Under the pieces are notes generated by a model. The model was not told the origin of the DNA. It did no database searches and was given only the letters and a program-made list of their open reading frames with translations. Shown here piece after piece: positions 1-8,578 of a stretch of 64,000 bases of DNA. Source of the stretch: Rossellomorea marisflavi (GTDB taxonomy: Bacteria > Bacillota > Bacilli > Bacillales > Bacillaceae_B); the NCBI RefSeq assembly GCF_022170785.1, contig NZ_CP081870.1:236001-300000 (forward strand), written 5' to 3'. The stretch's first letter is position 1. Each line of letters begins with the position of its first letter. The position numbers were made by a program, and so were the translations under genes.

Positions 1-2
1 CG

Positions 3-668
3 GAAGCAGGAGCCGTCGTCATTGGCGCGGGCGTGAGTGCGATGAGTGAAACGCGCGAGAAGATTGAAGGACTTGGCGGGGTGTTCCATGAAGTGAAGGT
101 CGATCTTTCGGAGAAGGGTGCTGCGTCCAAGCTTGCTGAGGAAGCTCTTGCCAAGGAAGGACGCATCGATATCCTCGTCAATAATTCAGGCATCATCCGA
201 CGTGAAGATGCGGAGAATTTCCAGGATGAAGACTGGTTTGACGTCATCAATGTGAACCAGCATGCTGTGTTCCAGCTTTGTCGTGAAGTCGGCAAGCAGA
301 TGATCGAGAAGGGGAGCGGGAAGATCATCAATATCGCGTCCATGCTGTCCTTCCAGGGTGGCCTGCGCGTTCCTGCATACACGGCAAGTAAACATGCGGT
401 TGCAGGACTGACGAAGTCATTTGCCAACGAGTGGGGCAAGAAGGGCGTCAATGTGAATGCCATCGCCCCCGGTTACTTCGAGACGGATAACACAGCGCAG
501 CTGCGCGGGAACGCTGAGCGGAGTGCTTCAATCACGTCACGCATTCCTCAGGGGCGCTGGGGTCGTCCCGAGGATCTCAAGGGAGCCGTTGTCTTCCTGG
601 CATCGGATGCATCCAATTACGTGAACGGCCATATCCTCTGTGTCGATGGTGGATGGATGAGCTCATAA
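3..668 (+). CDS. kduD: KduD-like SDR oxidoreductase (5' truncated by window edge)
   Basis: This is a short-chain dehydrogenase whose reading frame is open from base 3, so the first ATG in the window (33) is internal and the Rossmann glycine motif lies mostly upstream. Visible SDR landmarks are NNSG, the catalytic Ser of NIASMLSFQGG, YTASK (Tyr and Lys) and a C-terminal VDGGW. The segments IRREDA, SMLSFQGG and NAIAPGY closely match 2-dehydro-3-deoxy-D-gluconate 5-dehydrogenase (KduD), which reduces the diketo uronate made during breakdown of unsaturated uronic acids. The neighbouring GH105 enzyme and IclR regulator fit uronide catabolism. A gluconate 5-dehydrogenase is the main alternative. 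Confidence 0.85.
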   Translation, partial: EAGAVVIGAGVSAMSETREKIEGLGGVFHEVKVDLSEKGAASKLAEEALAKEGRIDILVNNSGIIRREDAENFQDEDWFDVINVNQHAVFQLCREVGKQMIEKGSGKIINIASMLSFQGGLRVPAYTASKHAVAGLTKSFANEWGKKGVNVNAIAPGYFETDNTAQLRGNAERSASITSRIPQGRWGRPEDLKGAVVFLASDASNYVNGHILCVDGGWMSS

Positions 669-681
669 TAAACAAAAATGA

Positions 682-715
682 AAAAGCCCAAGAATGGTAT
701 CATTCTTGGGCTTTT
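682..715. terminator. Bidirectional intrinsic terminator
   Basis: A perfect 15-bp stem (682-696 with 701-715) with loop GTAT sits between the convergent kduD-like gene and the IclR gene. A-run and T-run flank it, so it can stop transcription in both directions. Confidence 0.9.
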
Positions 716-724
716 CTATGCTCT

Positions 725-1486
725 TTATTCGAGATCATTCAGGATATTGTTCCGGCACGTCTCGACTTCTTTGATCAGGTTCTGCAATACTTCGTCTGTG
801 AGGCGATAGGTGGGAACACTGACGCTGATCGCCCCGACGTTCTTGCCGCCCGAGGTCGTGATGGCCGTCCCTACGCAAAATACTTCATTTTCGTGCTCAC
901 TATCGTCAAATGCATACCCCTGGGCACGCACCTTTTCAATTTCGTCGAAAAATCCTTCATGAGTGGTGATCGTATTGTCCGTCATCCTCACCATCTCGAT
1001 GGAATTCAGGTAGCGCCTGATTTCCTCATCGCTCTGATCGGCAAGGATCGCTTTTCCCATGGCAGAGCAGTAGAGCGGGATGTTTTTCCCTACTTTGGAA
1101 TACAGACAGACGGGGTTTTGACTTTCGATCTTTGCCACATAGACAACATGGATGTGGTCGAGTATCCCAAGGTGGACCGTTTCGTTCGTCCGCGCCTGGA
1201 ACGCTTCGAGATGGGGCTGGGCAATCTGTTTGATATCGAGCTGACTCAGTGCCTTCAGGGCATATTTGATGATGGATGGCCCGAGGCTGAATCGTTTCAG
1301 CTCAGGATCCTTCTGTACATAGCCGATGAGAACCAGCGTATCAAGGATCTTGAGGGCAGTCGAGCTGGTCAGTCCCGTTTCTTTTGCAATGGATTGGAGG
1401 GACTGGGGACCATTGCTCGAAGACAGATGATCCAGAATGAGGGACGCCTTGATCAGCACGGTCCCGTAAGGTTTTTGAGTGGTCAT
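725..1486 (-). CDS. IclR-family transcriptional regulator (KdgR-like)
   Basis: The 253-residue protein has the IclR layout: an N-terminal winged helix (about residues 10-70, with SLQSIAKETGLTSSTALKIL as recognition unit) and a C-terminal effector-binding domain with the motifs YCSAMGKAILA and GYAFDDSEHENEV. The reading frame extends upstream to 1549, but ATG at 1486 is preceded by AGGAGAG at good spacing and gives the normal family length. It converges on the KduD-like gene and is divergent from the ABC importer operon, so control of uronide genes is likely (inference). IclR members named KdgR regulate ketodeoxygluconate catabolism in other bacteria. Confidence 0.88.
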   Translation of the reverse strand: MTTQKPYGTVLIKASLILDHLSSSNGPQSLQSIAKETGLTSSTALKILDTLVLIGYVQKDPELKRFSLGPSIIKYALKALSQLDIKQIAQPHLEAFQARTNETVHLGILDHIHVVYVAKIESQNPVCLYSKVGKNIPLYCSAMGKAILADQSDEEIRRYLNSIEMVRMTDNTITTHEGFFDEIEKVRAQGYAFDDSEHENEVFCVGTAITTSGGKNVGAISVSVPTYRLTDEVLQNLIKEVETCRNNILNDLE

Positions 1487-1601
1487 GTTTTTCTCTCCTG
1501 TACCGCTTTTTATTAAGTATATCGAACAGATTATTGCTATACAAGACAATCGGTTTCCTATTTAGAAATAAAAAATAAATGTTTAATTGTTCAAAAAATT
1601 G

Positions 1602-1630
1602 TTGTAATTCTATCAGGCACAGAATATAAT
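1602..1630 (+). promoter_or_regulatory. Sigma-A promoter of the sugar importer operon
   Basis: TTGTAA (1602-1607), a 17-bp spacer and a perfect TATAAT (1625-1630). The predicted start near 1637 lies at the edge of the operator word at 1640-1651. Confidence 0.75.
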
Positions 1631-1638
1631 CAGTTTAA

Positions 1639-1652
1639 GTAAGCGCTTTCCC
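1639..1652 (+). promoter_or_regulatory. LacI/CcpA-type operator O1
   Basis: TAAGCGCTTTCC at 1640-1651 has the central CG and AAGCGCTT core of LacI-family and cre operators. It overlaps or directly follows the predicted transcription start, a position suited to repression. The same 12-mer occurs in inverted orientation before the iol operon (9624-9635). Confidence 0.7.
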
Positions 1653-1705
1653 AAATATACTTACTAGAGTTACACACGGAATCAAGCGGCTTTTTGCCAT
1701 CTTAA

Positions 1706-1720
1706 GGTAAAACGCTTACC
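1706..1720 (+). promoter_or_regulatory. Imperfect palindrome, possible second operator
   Basis: GGTAA-AACGC-TTACC has 5-bp arms around an AACGC centre and lies about 25 bp before the GTG start of the binding protein. It could be a second LacI/CcpA-type site or a site for the divergent IclR protein. Confidence 0.45.
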
Positions 1721-1744
1721 TAATCTAAACAATGGGGTGTTAGT

Positions 1745-3001
1745 GTGAGAAAATGGAAGGTCAGTTTGCTTGTAGTTGTATCATTTGTACTTTTGTTCAT
1801 GACGGCATGTTCAAACTCTGAGAAATCATCTTCGGATAAGAAGAAGCTTCAGTTCTTCGTTTCCGGTGATAACGTCGAAGGTGCTGCGCTTGCGACCATG
1901 TCGAAGAAGTATACGGAAGAAACAGGGGTGGAGATCGAAGTCGTGGATGTGCCGTTCAGTGATATGGCGACACGGATCACGAACATGGTACAGGCAGGGA
2001 ATCCTCCTGCACTGGCACGTACGGCAGAATTCAATCCGATCTGGAGTGATTCACTGGCAGATCTCAGCTCTACACTGAAGGATAAAAACGTAAGGGAAGA
2101 CCTTGCGATTAAAGATGACGGCAAGATCAAAGCCATTCCAATCGATTTCACGGCAGTCGGTCTCTTCATCAATAAAGACCTGTTTGACAAGGCAGGTGTG
2201 AAGTACCCGACATCAGGTGATGATGTGTGGACATGGGATGAATTTGTAAGCGCTTTAAAGACAGTGACTGAAAAAACGGATGCCAAATACGGGATGGTCA
2301 TGGATCAATCCGAGCACCGTCTGAGCACCTTGCTCTATCAGTTTGGAAGCAAAGGATTCTACGAAGAGAATGGAAAGTACACTACGAATCCTGAAACGAA
2401 AAAAGGCCTTGAATATTTCGTGAAGCTGAACGACGACAAAATCATGCCGAAAGCCGTTTGGGCTGCGGGTGAAGATCCATCTTCCATGTTCAAGAGCGGA
2501 CAGGTGGCAGCGTACTACTCAGGTGTATGGCAAGTAAAAGATTTCGAGAAGAACATCAAGAATTTTGAATGGGCAAGCGTCCAGATGCCTTATGAAACGG
2601 TCCGCTCTACAAACTTCGGTGGAAACTACATGGTGAAATTCGAAGGGTCCGGAGTGGAGAAAGAAACACAGAAATTCATCGACTGGCTTTATACGAAAGA
2701 AAACTATGAAGAGCTTGCAGGTCTCGGCGGATATCTTCCGGTTGTCCAAGATGCAGAAGTGGACTACGGTGTAGGCGAAGCAGGAACACATGCGTATGAA
2801 GTATACAACGAAGAGATCAGCTCTACGGCCAAGGTAGCTGCCAAGTCAAAATCAGAACGCGATACGATGCAATTGACTTCTGAAAAAATTGCCAATAACG
2901 TGCTCCGCGACAACATGATCAAGACGTTGAACGGCGAGCAATCCATCGATGACACCATCAAGACGGTGGAGCAAAAGTACACTGATGCGTATGTGAAGTA
3001 A
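1745..3001 (+). CDS. Sugar ABC transporter substrate-binding lipoprotein
   Basis: This 418-residue solute-binding protein is of the extracellular family 1 (CUT1) type. The signal peptide (RKWKVSLLVVVSFVLLFM) ends in a lipobox T-A-C, so it should be lipid-anchored outside the membrane. The start is GTG, with GGGGTG as a modest ribosome site. It opens an operon with an 832-residue protein, two permeases and a GH105 enzyme, so it probably captures an unsaturated uronide-type oligosaccharide; substrate is inference. A near-consensus operator word lies inside the gene (2245-2258), and a stable hairpin follows the stop codon. Confidence 0.92.
   Translation: MRKWKVSLLVVVSFVLLFMTACSNSEKSSSDKKKLQFFVSGDNVEGAALATMSKKYTEETGVEIEVVDVPFSDMATRITNMVQAGNPPALARTAEFNPIWSDSLADLSSTLKDKNVREDLAIKDDGKIKAIPIDFTAVGLFINKDLFDKAGVKYPTSGDDVWTWDEFVSALKTVTEKTDAKYGMVMDQSEHRLSTLLYQFGSKGFYEENGKYTTNPETKKGLEYFVKLNDDKIMPKAVWAAGEDPSSMFKSGQVAAYYSGVWQVKDFEKNIKNFEWASVQMPYETVRSTNFGGNYMVKFEGSGVEKETQKFIDWLYTKENYEELAGLGGYLPVVQDAEVDYGVGEAGTHAYEVYNEEISSTAKVAAKSKSERDTMQLTSEKIANNVLRDNMIKTLNGEQSIDDTIKTVEQKYTDAYVK
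2245..2258 (+). promoter_or_regulatory. Intragenic operator-like site O2
   Basis: TGTAAGCGCTTTAA inside the binding-protein gene matches the cre consensus at nearly all fixed positions and shares the word TAAGCGCTTT with the operators at 1640 and 9624. It lies about 600 bp from O1, a distance at which a tetrameric or looping repressor could act. Confidence 0.5.
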
Positions 3002-3017
3002 TATTAAAAACCGGCGA

Positions 3018-3038
3018 GGGAGTATGGTCCATACTCCC
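3018..3038 (+). other. Stable hairpin after the binding-protein gene
   Basis: Perfect 10-nt arms (3018-3027 and 3029-3038) flank a single T, so in practice 9 bp with a 3-nt loop. There is no T-run. Hairpins like this between a binding-protein gene and its permeases commonly protect the upstream mRNA and lower downstream expression. Confidence 0.6.
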
Positions 3039-3057
3039 CGCTTCATGAAAAGAGGCT

Positions 3058-5556
3058 ATGAAGATGAATGACTATCAATTCACCGTCCAGCCGGGCGAAC
3101 CGCTAAACCGCTGGGTCCACACCGATTTAACCATCGCTCCATACCAATCCGAAAAGGCCGTATTCGATCACCCTGTGAACATCACGGAAGAATATGTGCA
3201 GATTGTATATCCAGGCAGACAGCAATTCTTGGATCAGCGTCTGAAAGAAGAGGTCCTTCTTCCTGAAACGGATTTTCACCACATCTACTTCCCTTTTGAA
3301 AATCCCCGATTAGAGTTTTCGGCTTTCATCCCGACGCCACATCTTCTGAGCGTCTATGGAAGGACATTCATCAAGCCCGACGAAGGTGGTACTTTCCCGT
3401 TCACGGTCAGCACGTGCGGAAGCGTCGAGATCTGGGTGAATGGGTCGAAGCAACTGAGCTGGACCCCCTACACAAGGAATCTTGCCTCCCATAAAGACAT
3501 CACATTAACCCTTGAAGAAGGCTTTAATGAAATCATTCTCTACATGGATGACCTGGCCGAGCGGGATGTGAACTATTTCACCGAGCTCCGATATACGGGG
3601 CAGACGGCCCTTGAAGGCTACATACAGGTTCCGGCCAAAGCGGAACAAATCGAACAGGCCGAGCGCCTCCTGACTTCCCTTCACTTTTCAAAAGACATCT
3701 ACCGTTCGGGACGATTGGAAGTTTATATGAATCGAGAAGAGGCATCCGGCTTCGATGAGCTGTTCGTCAATGTGAACCGCAATCATCTGTTGAATCCCGT
3801 GTTCGACAGCAAAGCCGACGACGAACTGGATGCATTTGATTTTTCTTTTAGTGTGAACCTTGGTGAAAGTGGATTTCAGAAGCTCATGAGCGTAGATGAG
3901 CTGTCATCGAACGGCCTGCTCCAGTTCGATATCGGAGTGGTGCTCCCTGGTGGAGTGCAGGTGGCGAGGAGGATGGTGGCGTCGATCCTGACGAACGACG
4001 ACCCGGGACAGTCATTCTCGGATTCGCTTACGGAACGAAAGCAGGAGGTCCTCGAATTCTTCTCTCAAAGCGAGAAGCTCGATCTGAATGCTGGCTTCAG
4101 CTTGATCCACCTAAATGGAAAAGTGGATGAACAAGCGAAGCGTCATATCAGGAGCTGCTTTGATGAAATACAGAAAAAAGGCGACTGCGCCGATTTCCGC
4201 CTGGCGCCGCTGCTTGGCTTCACCATCCAGTATCAGGACACGATCCCGGCCGACTTTCATGAGGAGCTGAAGGAGCTTGCCGTGAACTTCCGATACTGGA
4301 TCGATGAGCCGGGGAACGATGTGATGTGGTACTTCAGTGAAAACCATGCCCTGCTGTTCCATGTTTCCCAGTATTTCGCCGGACATCTCTATCCCGACGC
4401 AACATTCAGCGTGAGCGGGAGGACAGGGCGCGAGCAGTATGAGAAAGGGAAGGAACGGCTGGAAGAGTGGTTTGAATTGTTCCTGAAGTACGGCTACTCC
4501 GAGTGGAACTCGACAACCTATCTTCCGATTGACCTGATCGGATTCTTCAGTCTCTATGAATCGGCACCGGATGAGCATATTCGGAAGCTTGCAAAGAAGG
4601 CATTGGATTTCACCTTCAAGATCATTGCCGTAAACCTTCACGGAAAGACGATGAGTACGACTTATGGACGGGTGTATGAGCACGATTTGAAGGCGATGGA
4701 GATGGGGGAAACAGCCAATCTGGCCTTCATCACGTGGAAAAAAGGCAAGCTCAACACGGCGATGAGGTGTACGACGCTCTTCTGTCTATCATCCTATGAA
4801 CCGCCTAAACTAGAAGATTACTTCATCGAGGATGCTTCAAAGGCCCTCGTGACCCAGTACAAACAAGGAATCAAAGAGGTCTACACGTACAACTACAAAA
4901 CATCGAGCTACTGTATGAGCGCGGCAATCCGCTTCAATTCCTATCAGAAAGGCCATCAGCAGCATGCTATGAATATCGCCCTCGACCAGGACAATACCCA
5001 GATATGGATTAACCATCCCGGGGAGGCGGTATATAGCGGTGAGAACCGGCCGAGCTTCTGGGCAGGGAACGGGATCAGCCCGAACATCACCCAGTATAAG
5101 CAGTATATGTTCCTCGAGTATCGCCTGAAAGAGCCGTTCCTTCCATATATACATGCGTATCTTCCGTTCTGGAAGCTTGACGAGGTGAGGGAAGAAGGCA
5201 ACTGGTTGTTTGCGAAGAAGGATGATGCCTATATCGGCCTATATTTCAGCAAAGGATATGAGCTGCAGGAGAAGGGCGCGATTGCACATCGGGAAGCCCG
5301 TTCATATGGGGCACATCATCGAGTGATCGCGACGTGTGCTTCAGAAACAGAAGTGGGTTCATTCGAGGTATTCGTGGAAGAACAGGTGAATGCAGCCATT
5401 TCGATCGACAGCCATCAATGGTCGTACGCGACGGAAAGGGCCGGAACGCTCCAGGTGATCGATGATCAGCTCTATGTGGACGGGAAGCCGGTAGAATACG
5501 ATGCAGGCTATGAAGTCGAGGAAGAGCATATAAGCATTCCACAGTTTCAAAAGTAA
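3058..5556 (+). CDS. Unrecognised 832-residue protein of sugar-uptake operon, possible glycan-active enzyme
   Basis: I cannot assign a family with certainty. There is no signal peptide or membrane segment, so it should be cytoplasmic. The N-terminal 200 residues look beta-rich, with a jelly-roll-like segment (SVEIWVNGSKQ, a PA14/accessory-domain style phrase). The middle (about 400-620) is helical and aromatic, with WYFSENHALLFH, SGRTGREQYEKG and YGYSEWNSTTYLP, reminiscent of alpha/alpha-toroid sugar hydrolases and lyases. The C-terminal third is beta-rich again. Its position between the binding protein and permeases, with a GH105 downstream, suggests a role on the imported glycan (inference). 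Confidence 0.6.
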   Translation: MKMNDYQFTVQPGEPLNRWVHTDLTIAPYQSEKAVFDHPVNITEEYVQIVYPGRQQFLDQRLKEEVLLPETDFHHIYFPFENPRLEFSAFIPTPHLLSVYGRTFIKPDEGGTFPFTVSTCGSVEIWVNGSKQLSWTPYTRNLASHKDITLTLEEGFNEIILYMDDLAERDVNYFTELRYTGQTALEGYIQVPAKAEQIEQAERLLTSLHFSKDIYRSGRLEVYMNREEASGFDELFVNVNRNHLLNPVFDSKADDELDAFDFSFSVNLGESGFQKLMSVDELSSNGLLQFDIGVVLPGGVQVARRMVASILTNDDPGQSFSDSLTERKQEVLEFFSQSEKLDLNAGFSLIHLNGKVDEQAKRHIRSCFDEIQKKGDCADFRLAPLLGFTIQYQDTIPADFHEELKELAVNFRYWIDEPGNDVMWYFSENHALLFHVSQYFAGHLYPDATFSVSGRTGREQYEKGKERLEEWFELFLKYGYSEWNSTTYLPIDLIGFFSLYESAPDEHIRKLAKKALDFTFKIIAVNLHGKTMSTTYGRVYEHDLKAMEMGETANLAFITWKKGKLNTAMRCTTLFCLSSYEPPKLEDYFIEDASKALVTQYKQGIKEVYTYNYKTSSYCMSAAIRFNSYQKGHQQHAMNIALDQDNTQIWINHPGEAVYSGENRPSFWAGNGISPNITQYKQYMFLEYRLKEPFLPYIHAYLPFWKLDEVREEGNWLFAKKDDAYIGLYFSKGYELQEKGAIAHREARSYGAHHRVIATCASETEVGSFEVFVEEQVNAAISIDSHQWSYATERAGTLQVIDDQLYVDGKPVEYDAGYEVEEEHISIPQFQK

Positions 5557-5576
5557 TCACTAACACATCATACTCT

Positions 5577-5601
5577 GGGACCCGCCTGCATGGCGGCTCC
5601 T
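5577..5601 (+). other. Intercistronic hairpin
   Basis: CCGCC-TGCAT-GGCGG (5582-5596), extended by GGA/TCC across one mismatch, lies between the 832-residue gene and the first permease. No T-run follows, so processing or mRNA stability is more likely than termination. Confidence 0.4.
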
Positions 5602-5634
5602 GGGTGGCATGTGAAGGATTGAGGGGGAAGAACG

Positions 5635-6504
5635 GTGAGGAGAAAAGATAAAAACCAGAAATGGGCTCTGGCCTTCGTCATTGTCAACATGGTTTTATTC
5701 ACGGTATTTTTTGCCTGGCCCGGCATACTCGGCGTGTACTATTCGTTCACGGACTACACTGGGATCAGCGCTTCGTTTATCGGACTGGACAACTATATTC
5801 AACTGTTCCAGGACAAAAGCTTCTATAAATCCTTGGGAAGGACGATCCTCTATACGGCGGTCGGAGTGCCTCTTCTATATGCATTCTCCCTGCTGATATC
5901 GGTCCTCCTGGTGAGCAAGTTCACAAAGGGGAAATCTGTGGCCAAGGTCATCTTCTTCTTCCCATGGTTGATTTCCTCCATCGTGACCGGGGTCATCTTC
6001 CGCTGGTTGTTCGGAGAAAGCTTCGGGTTCGTCAACTTTCTCCTTTCACTGATCGGAATGGAGCCGGTGGGCTGGTCCTCTGACGGAAATATGGCGTTCA
6101 TCCTCGTACTATTCGCCACCGTGTGGATGGGGACGGCGTTCAATATGCTTCTGATGATCTCGGCGCTCGTGAACATCCCGCAATCGTACTATGAAGCAGC
6201 CGATATCGACGGTGCAAGCGGCTGGCAGAAGTTCATCCATGTGACGCTCCCAAGCCTGAAGCCGACATCCTTCATGGTCATCCTGCTGTCGGTCATCCAT
6301 CTGATGAAGGAGTTCCCGATGGTGCAGGCCCTTAATAACGGGGGACCCGGTACGGATAACACATTCCTCGTCCAATATATCTATCAGACAGGATTCGACC
6401 AGCGGAATATCGGCTATGCAAGCGCGGTTTCCATGGTACTGTTCGTCATTCTCCTTCTCTTTGCAATCATTAATCTGAAGGTGGAAGAAAGGAGCAAATT
6501 ATGA
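5635..6504 (+). CDS. Sugar ABC transporter permease, MalF/UgpA type
   Basis: This 289-residue inner-membrane permease has about six hydrophobic segments. The EAA loop, YYEAADIDGASGWQKFIHVT, is the contact site for the ATPase. The start is GTG behind GAGGGGGA. It overlaps the next permease by ATGA, implying coupled translation. No ATPase gene lies in this cluster; Bacillus CUT1 importers usually share a multitask ATPase (MsmX type) encoded elsewhere. Confidence 0.93.
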   Translation: MRRKDKNQKWALAFVIVNMVLFTVFFAWPGILGVYYSFTDYTGISASFIGLDNYIQLFQDKSFYKSLGRTILYTAVGVPLLYAFSLLISVLLVSKFTKGKSVAKVIFFFPWLISSIVTGVIFRWLFGESFGFVNFLLSLIGMEPVGWSSDGNMAFILVLFATVWMGTAFNMLLMISALVNIPQSYYEAADIDGASGWQKFIHVTLPSLKPTSFMVILLSVIHLMKEFPMVQALNNGGPGTDNTFLVQYIYQTGFDQRNIGYASAVSMVLFVILLLFAIINLKVEERSKL

Positions 6505-7328
6505 TGAAGCGATATCGCGGCAGTACGATCCTGATGACGGCGATCATGGCCATACTGGCCATCGCCTACCTGTTCCCGGTCCTGTGGCTTCTGCTCAGTT
6601 CATTCAAGCCGGGCAGCGAGCTCTTCAGCTTCCCGCTGAAGCTATTTCCTGAAGAATTCACACTGGATAACTATAAATACGCATGGTCGACCATGGAGTT
6701 CACGAAATACGTGCTGAACACCTCCTTCGTCACCATCGTGGCGACCCTTTTGACCATCATGGCGAGTGCTTCCTGCGGGTACGCACTGGCGAAATATAAA
6801 TACAAGTGGCTCAGCGTCTTCTTCATCTGTATCCTGGCCACGACCATGCTTCCGACGGAGGTTATCATGAATCCGACATTCACGGTCATCCAGAAGGTCG
6901 GGCTGTACGATAACCTGTGGGGATTGATCATCCCGTCCATTAACACGGCAACCGGGATCTTCATGTTCAGGCAGTTCTTCATGACGGTACCAGATGATCT
7001 CCTCGAAGCGGCACGCATCGACGGAGCGAATGAAGGTAGGATCTTCTTCCGCCTCATGCTCCCGATTGCAAAACCGATCATCATCACGCTCGCCATCTTC
7101 TCCTTCCAGTGGAGATGGAATGATTACATCTGGCCGCTTATCGTCATCAGCGATCCAAATAAGTACACCATCCAGGTCGCCATCCGGAGCATCGTCGGAG
7201 CGGATAATATCGATTGGGTCCTACTATTATCAGCGTCCGTCATTTCCCTCCTGCCGATGGTGCTGCTCTACGCGATCTTCCAGCGCTACATCATGGATAC
7301 GGGGGCCAGTTCCGGTTTGAAAGATTAA
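6501..7328 (+). CDS. Sugar ABC transporter permease, MalG type
   Basis: This 275-residue second permease of the importer has an N-terminal membrane helix, six predicted spans and the EAA motif LLEAARIDGANEGRIFFRL. It starts within the stop codon of the preceding permease (ATGA). Together the two should form the heterodimeric channel for the sugar bound by the 1745-3001 lipoprotein. Confidence 0.93.
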   Translation: MMKRYRGSTILMTAIMAILAIAYLFPVLWLLLSSFKPGSELFSFPLKLFPEEFTLDNYKYAWSTMEFTKYVLNTSFVTIVATLLTIMASASCGYALAKYKYKWLSVFFICILATTMLPTEVIMNPTFTVIQKVGLYDNLWGLIIPSINTATGIFMFRQFFMTVPDDLLEAARIDGANEGRIFFRLMLPIAKPIIITLAIFSFQWRWNDYIWPLIVISDPNKYTIQVAIRSIVGADNIDWVLLLSASVISLLPMVLLYAIFQRYIMDTGASSGLKD

Positions 7329-7414
7329 TGGGAAGGGATAGGAGATTTCCTATCTGTTAGCGAATGTAGTAAAGAATACGGCGTTACGAAAAGATGCTAT
7401 GCGAGGTGGAAACT

Positions 7415-8530
7415 ATGACACTACGGATAAAGGAAGTCCAGGAAACGGTCCATAAAGTGACCGGGCAGCTATTGGATCTGAAAAGACCCGAGAATGAATC
7501 GGAGCTTGAGGGGATCGGCGATGGAGCCAAAATCGGTTATTTCCCCAGGGACTTCGGGATGGAAGAATGGGATTGGCCGCAAGGAGTCGGGCTGTTCGGC
7601 CTGAAGAGCCTGTCTGGTCAAGACGGTTTTCCAGATTATCACACGTTTTTGAAAGAGTGGGCAGAAGATCAAAGGGAAAGGGGTCTTCCTCTCAAGAACA
7701 TCAACACCACAGCCCCGCTCCTTACCCTCATGGATGTGGAGGGGACAGAGCAGCTTGCCCTTGAGTGGGCGGACTGGATCATGGAAAAGGCACCCCGTAC
7801 CGAACGTGGATGTCTCCAACACGTCACCAGCGGTGCCACCAAGAATGATCTGACGATGAATGACGGTCAGGTCTGGATCGATACGCTCTTCATGGTTGTC
7901 CTTTTCCTCGGAAAGATGGGGGTCAGGTATGACCGCAAAGAATGGAAGGAAGAAGCGGTCCGCCAGTTCCTCCTTCATATAGAGCTCCTCTTCAGTGAAG
8001 AGGATGGTCTCTTCTATCACGGCTTCAATTTCAACGGTCATCACCGGTTCAGTGAAGCCTTCTGGTGCCGGGGGAATAGTTGGTTCACTTTGGCAGCACC
8101 CGAGTTTCTTGCTATGATGGAAGGACAGCTGGATGACGGAACGTACAACACCATTCTCAACACCTATAAGGCCCAGGTCGACACGCTTGTGGAGCTTCAG
8201 GCACAGGACGGCCTCTGGCATACGTTGCTTGATGACGAGGATTCCTACACGGAAGTATCGGGATCTTCTTCCATCGCGGCGGGCATCCTGAAGGGCATCC
8301 GCTATGGATTGCTGGATGGATCCTATCTGGATGTATGCAGGAGAGCGGTTGATTCCATCCTACAGGAAGTCGACGATGACGGCACCGTACTCAAGGTATC
8401 GGCGGGAACGGCAATCGGGGCCTCCAAAGAGGACTATAAGAATATCATCATTGCTCCCACAGCTTACGGGCAGGCCTTGGCGATTGTACTATTTTCTGAA
8501 GTTCTTCAGCATGAAAAATTAGTAGCCTGA
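7415..8530 (+). CDS. GH105 unsaturated glycuronyl hydrolase (YteR/YesR-like)
   Basis: The 371-residue protein resembles family GH88/GH105 alpha6/alpha6-barrel enzymes, which remove a 4,5-unsaturated uronic acid from the non-reducing end of lyase products by hydration. Family-like segments are MNDGQVWIDTLFM (the Asp is the candidate acid residue), FWCRGNSWF and the C-terminal GTAIGASKEDY. There is no signal peptide, so it acts in the cytoplasm on imported oligosaccharides. An upstream ATG at 7394 has no ribosome site; ATG 7415 follows GAGGTGGAAACT. The enzyme fits the KduD-like gene, since the released uronate feeds that pathway. Confidence 0.87.
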   Translation: MTLRIKEVQETVHKVTGQLLDLKRPENESELEGIGDGAKIGYFPRDFGMEEWDWPQGVGLFGLKSLSGQDGFPDYHTFLKEWAEDQRERGLPLKNINTTAPLLTLMDVEGTEQLALEWADWIMEKAPRTERGCLQHVTSGATKNDLTMNDGQVWIDTLFMVVLFLGKMGVRYDRKEWKEEAVRQFLLHIELLFSEEDGLFYHGFNFNGHHRFSEAFWCRGNSWFTLAAPEFLAMMEGQLDDGTYNTILNTYKAQVDTLVELQAQDGLWHTLLDDEDSYTEVSGSSSIAAGILKGIRYGLLDGSYLDVCRRAVDSILQEVDDDGTVLKVSAGTAIGASKEDYKNIIIAPTAYGQALAIVLFSEVLQHEKLVA

Positions 8531-8578
8531 TACAGTAGGAAATAGACATCGGAGTGGGCCCTGAAAGAGGAGTTAACT

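Noticed and set aside
653-1516. Long plus-strand ORF opposite the IclR gene
   Set aside because: It is the antisense frame of a well-supported IclR gene, starts inside the upstream gene end, and its sequence matches no family.
7469-8221. 250-codon minus-strand ORF in the GH105 gene
   Set aside because: Shadow frame; the plus-strand frame carries family motifs.
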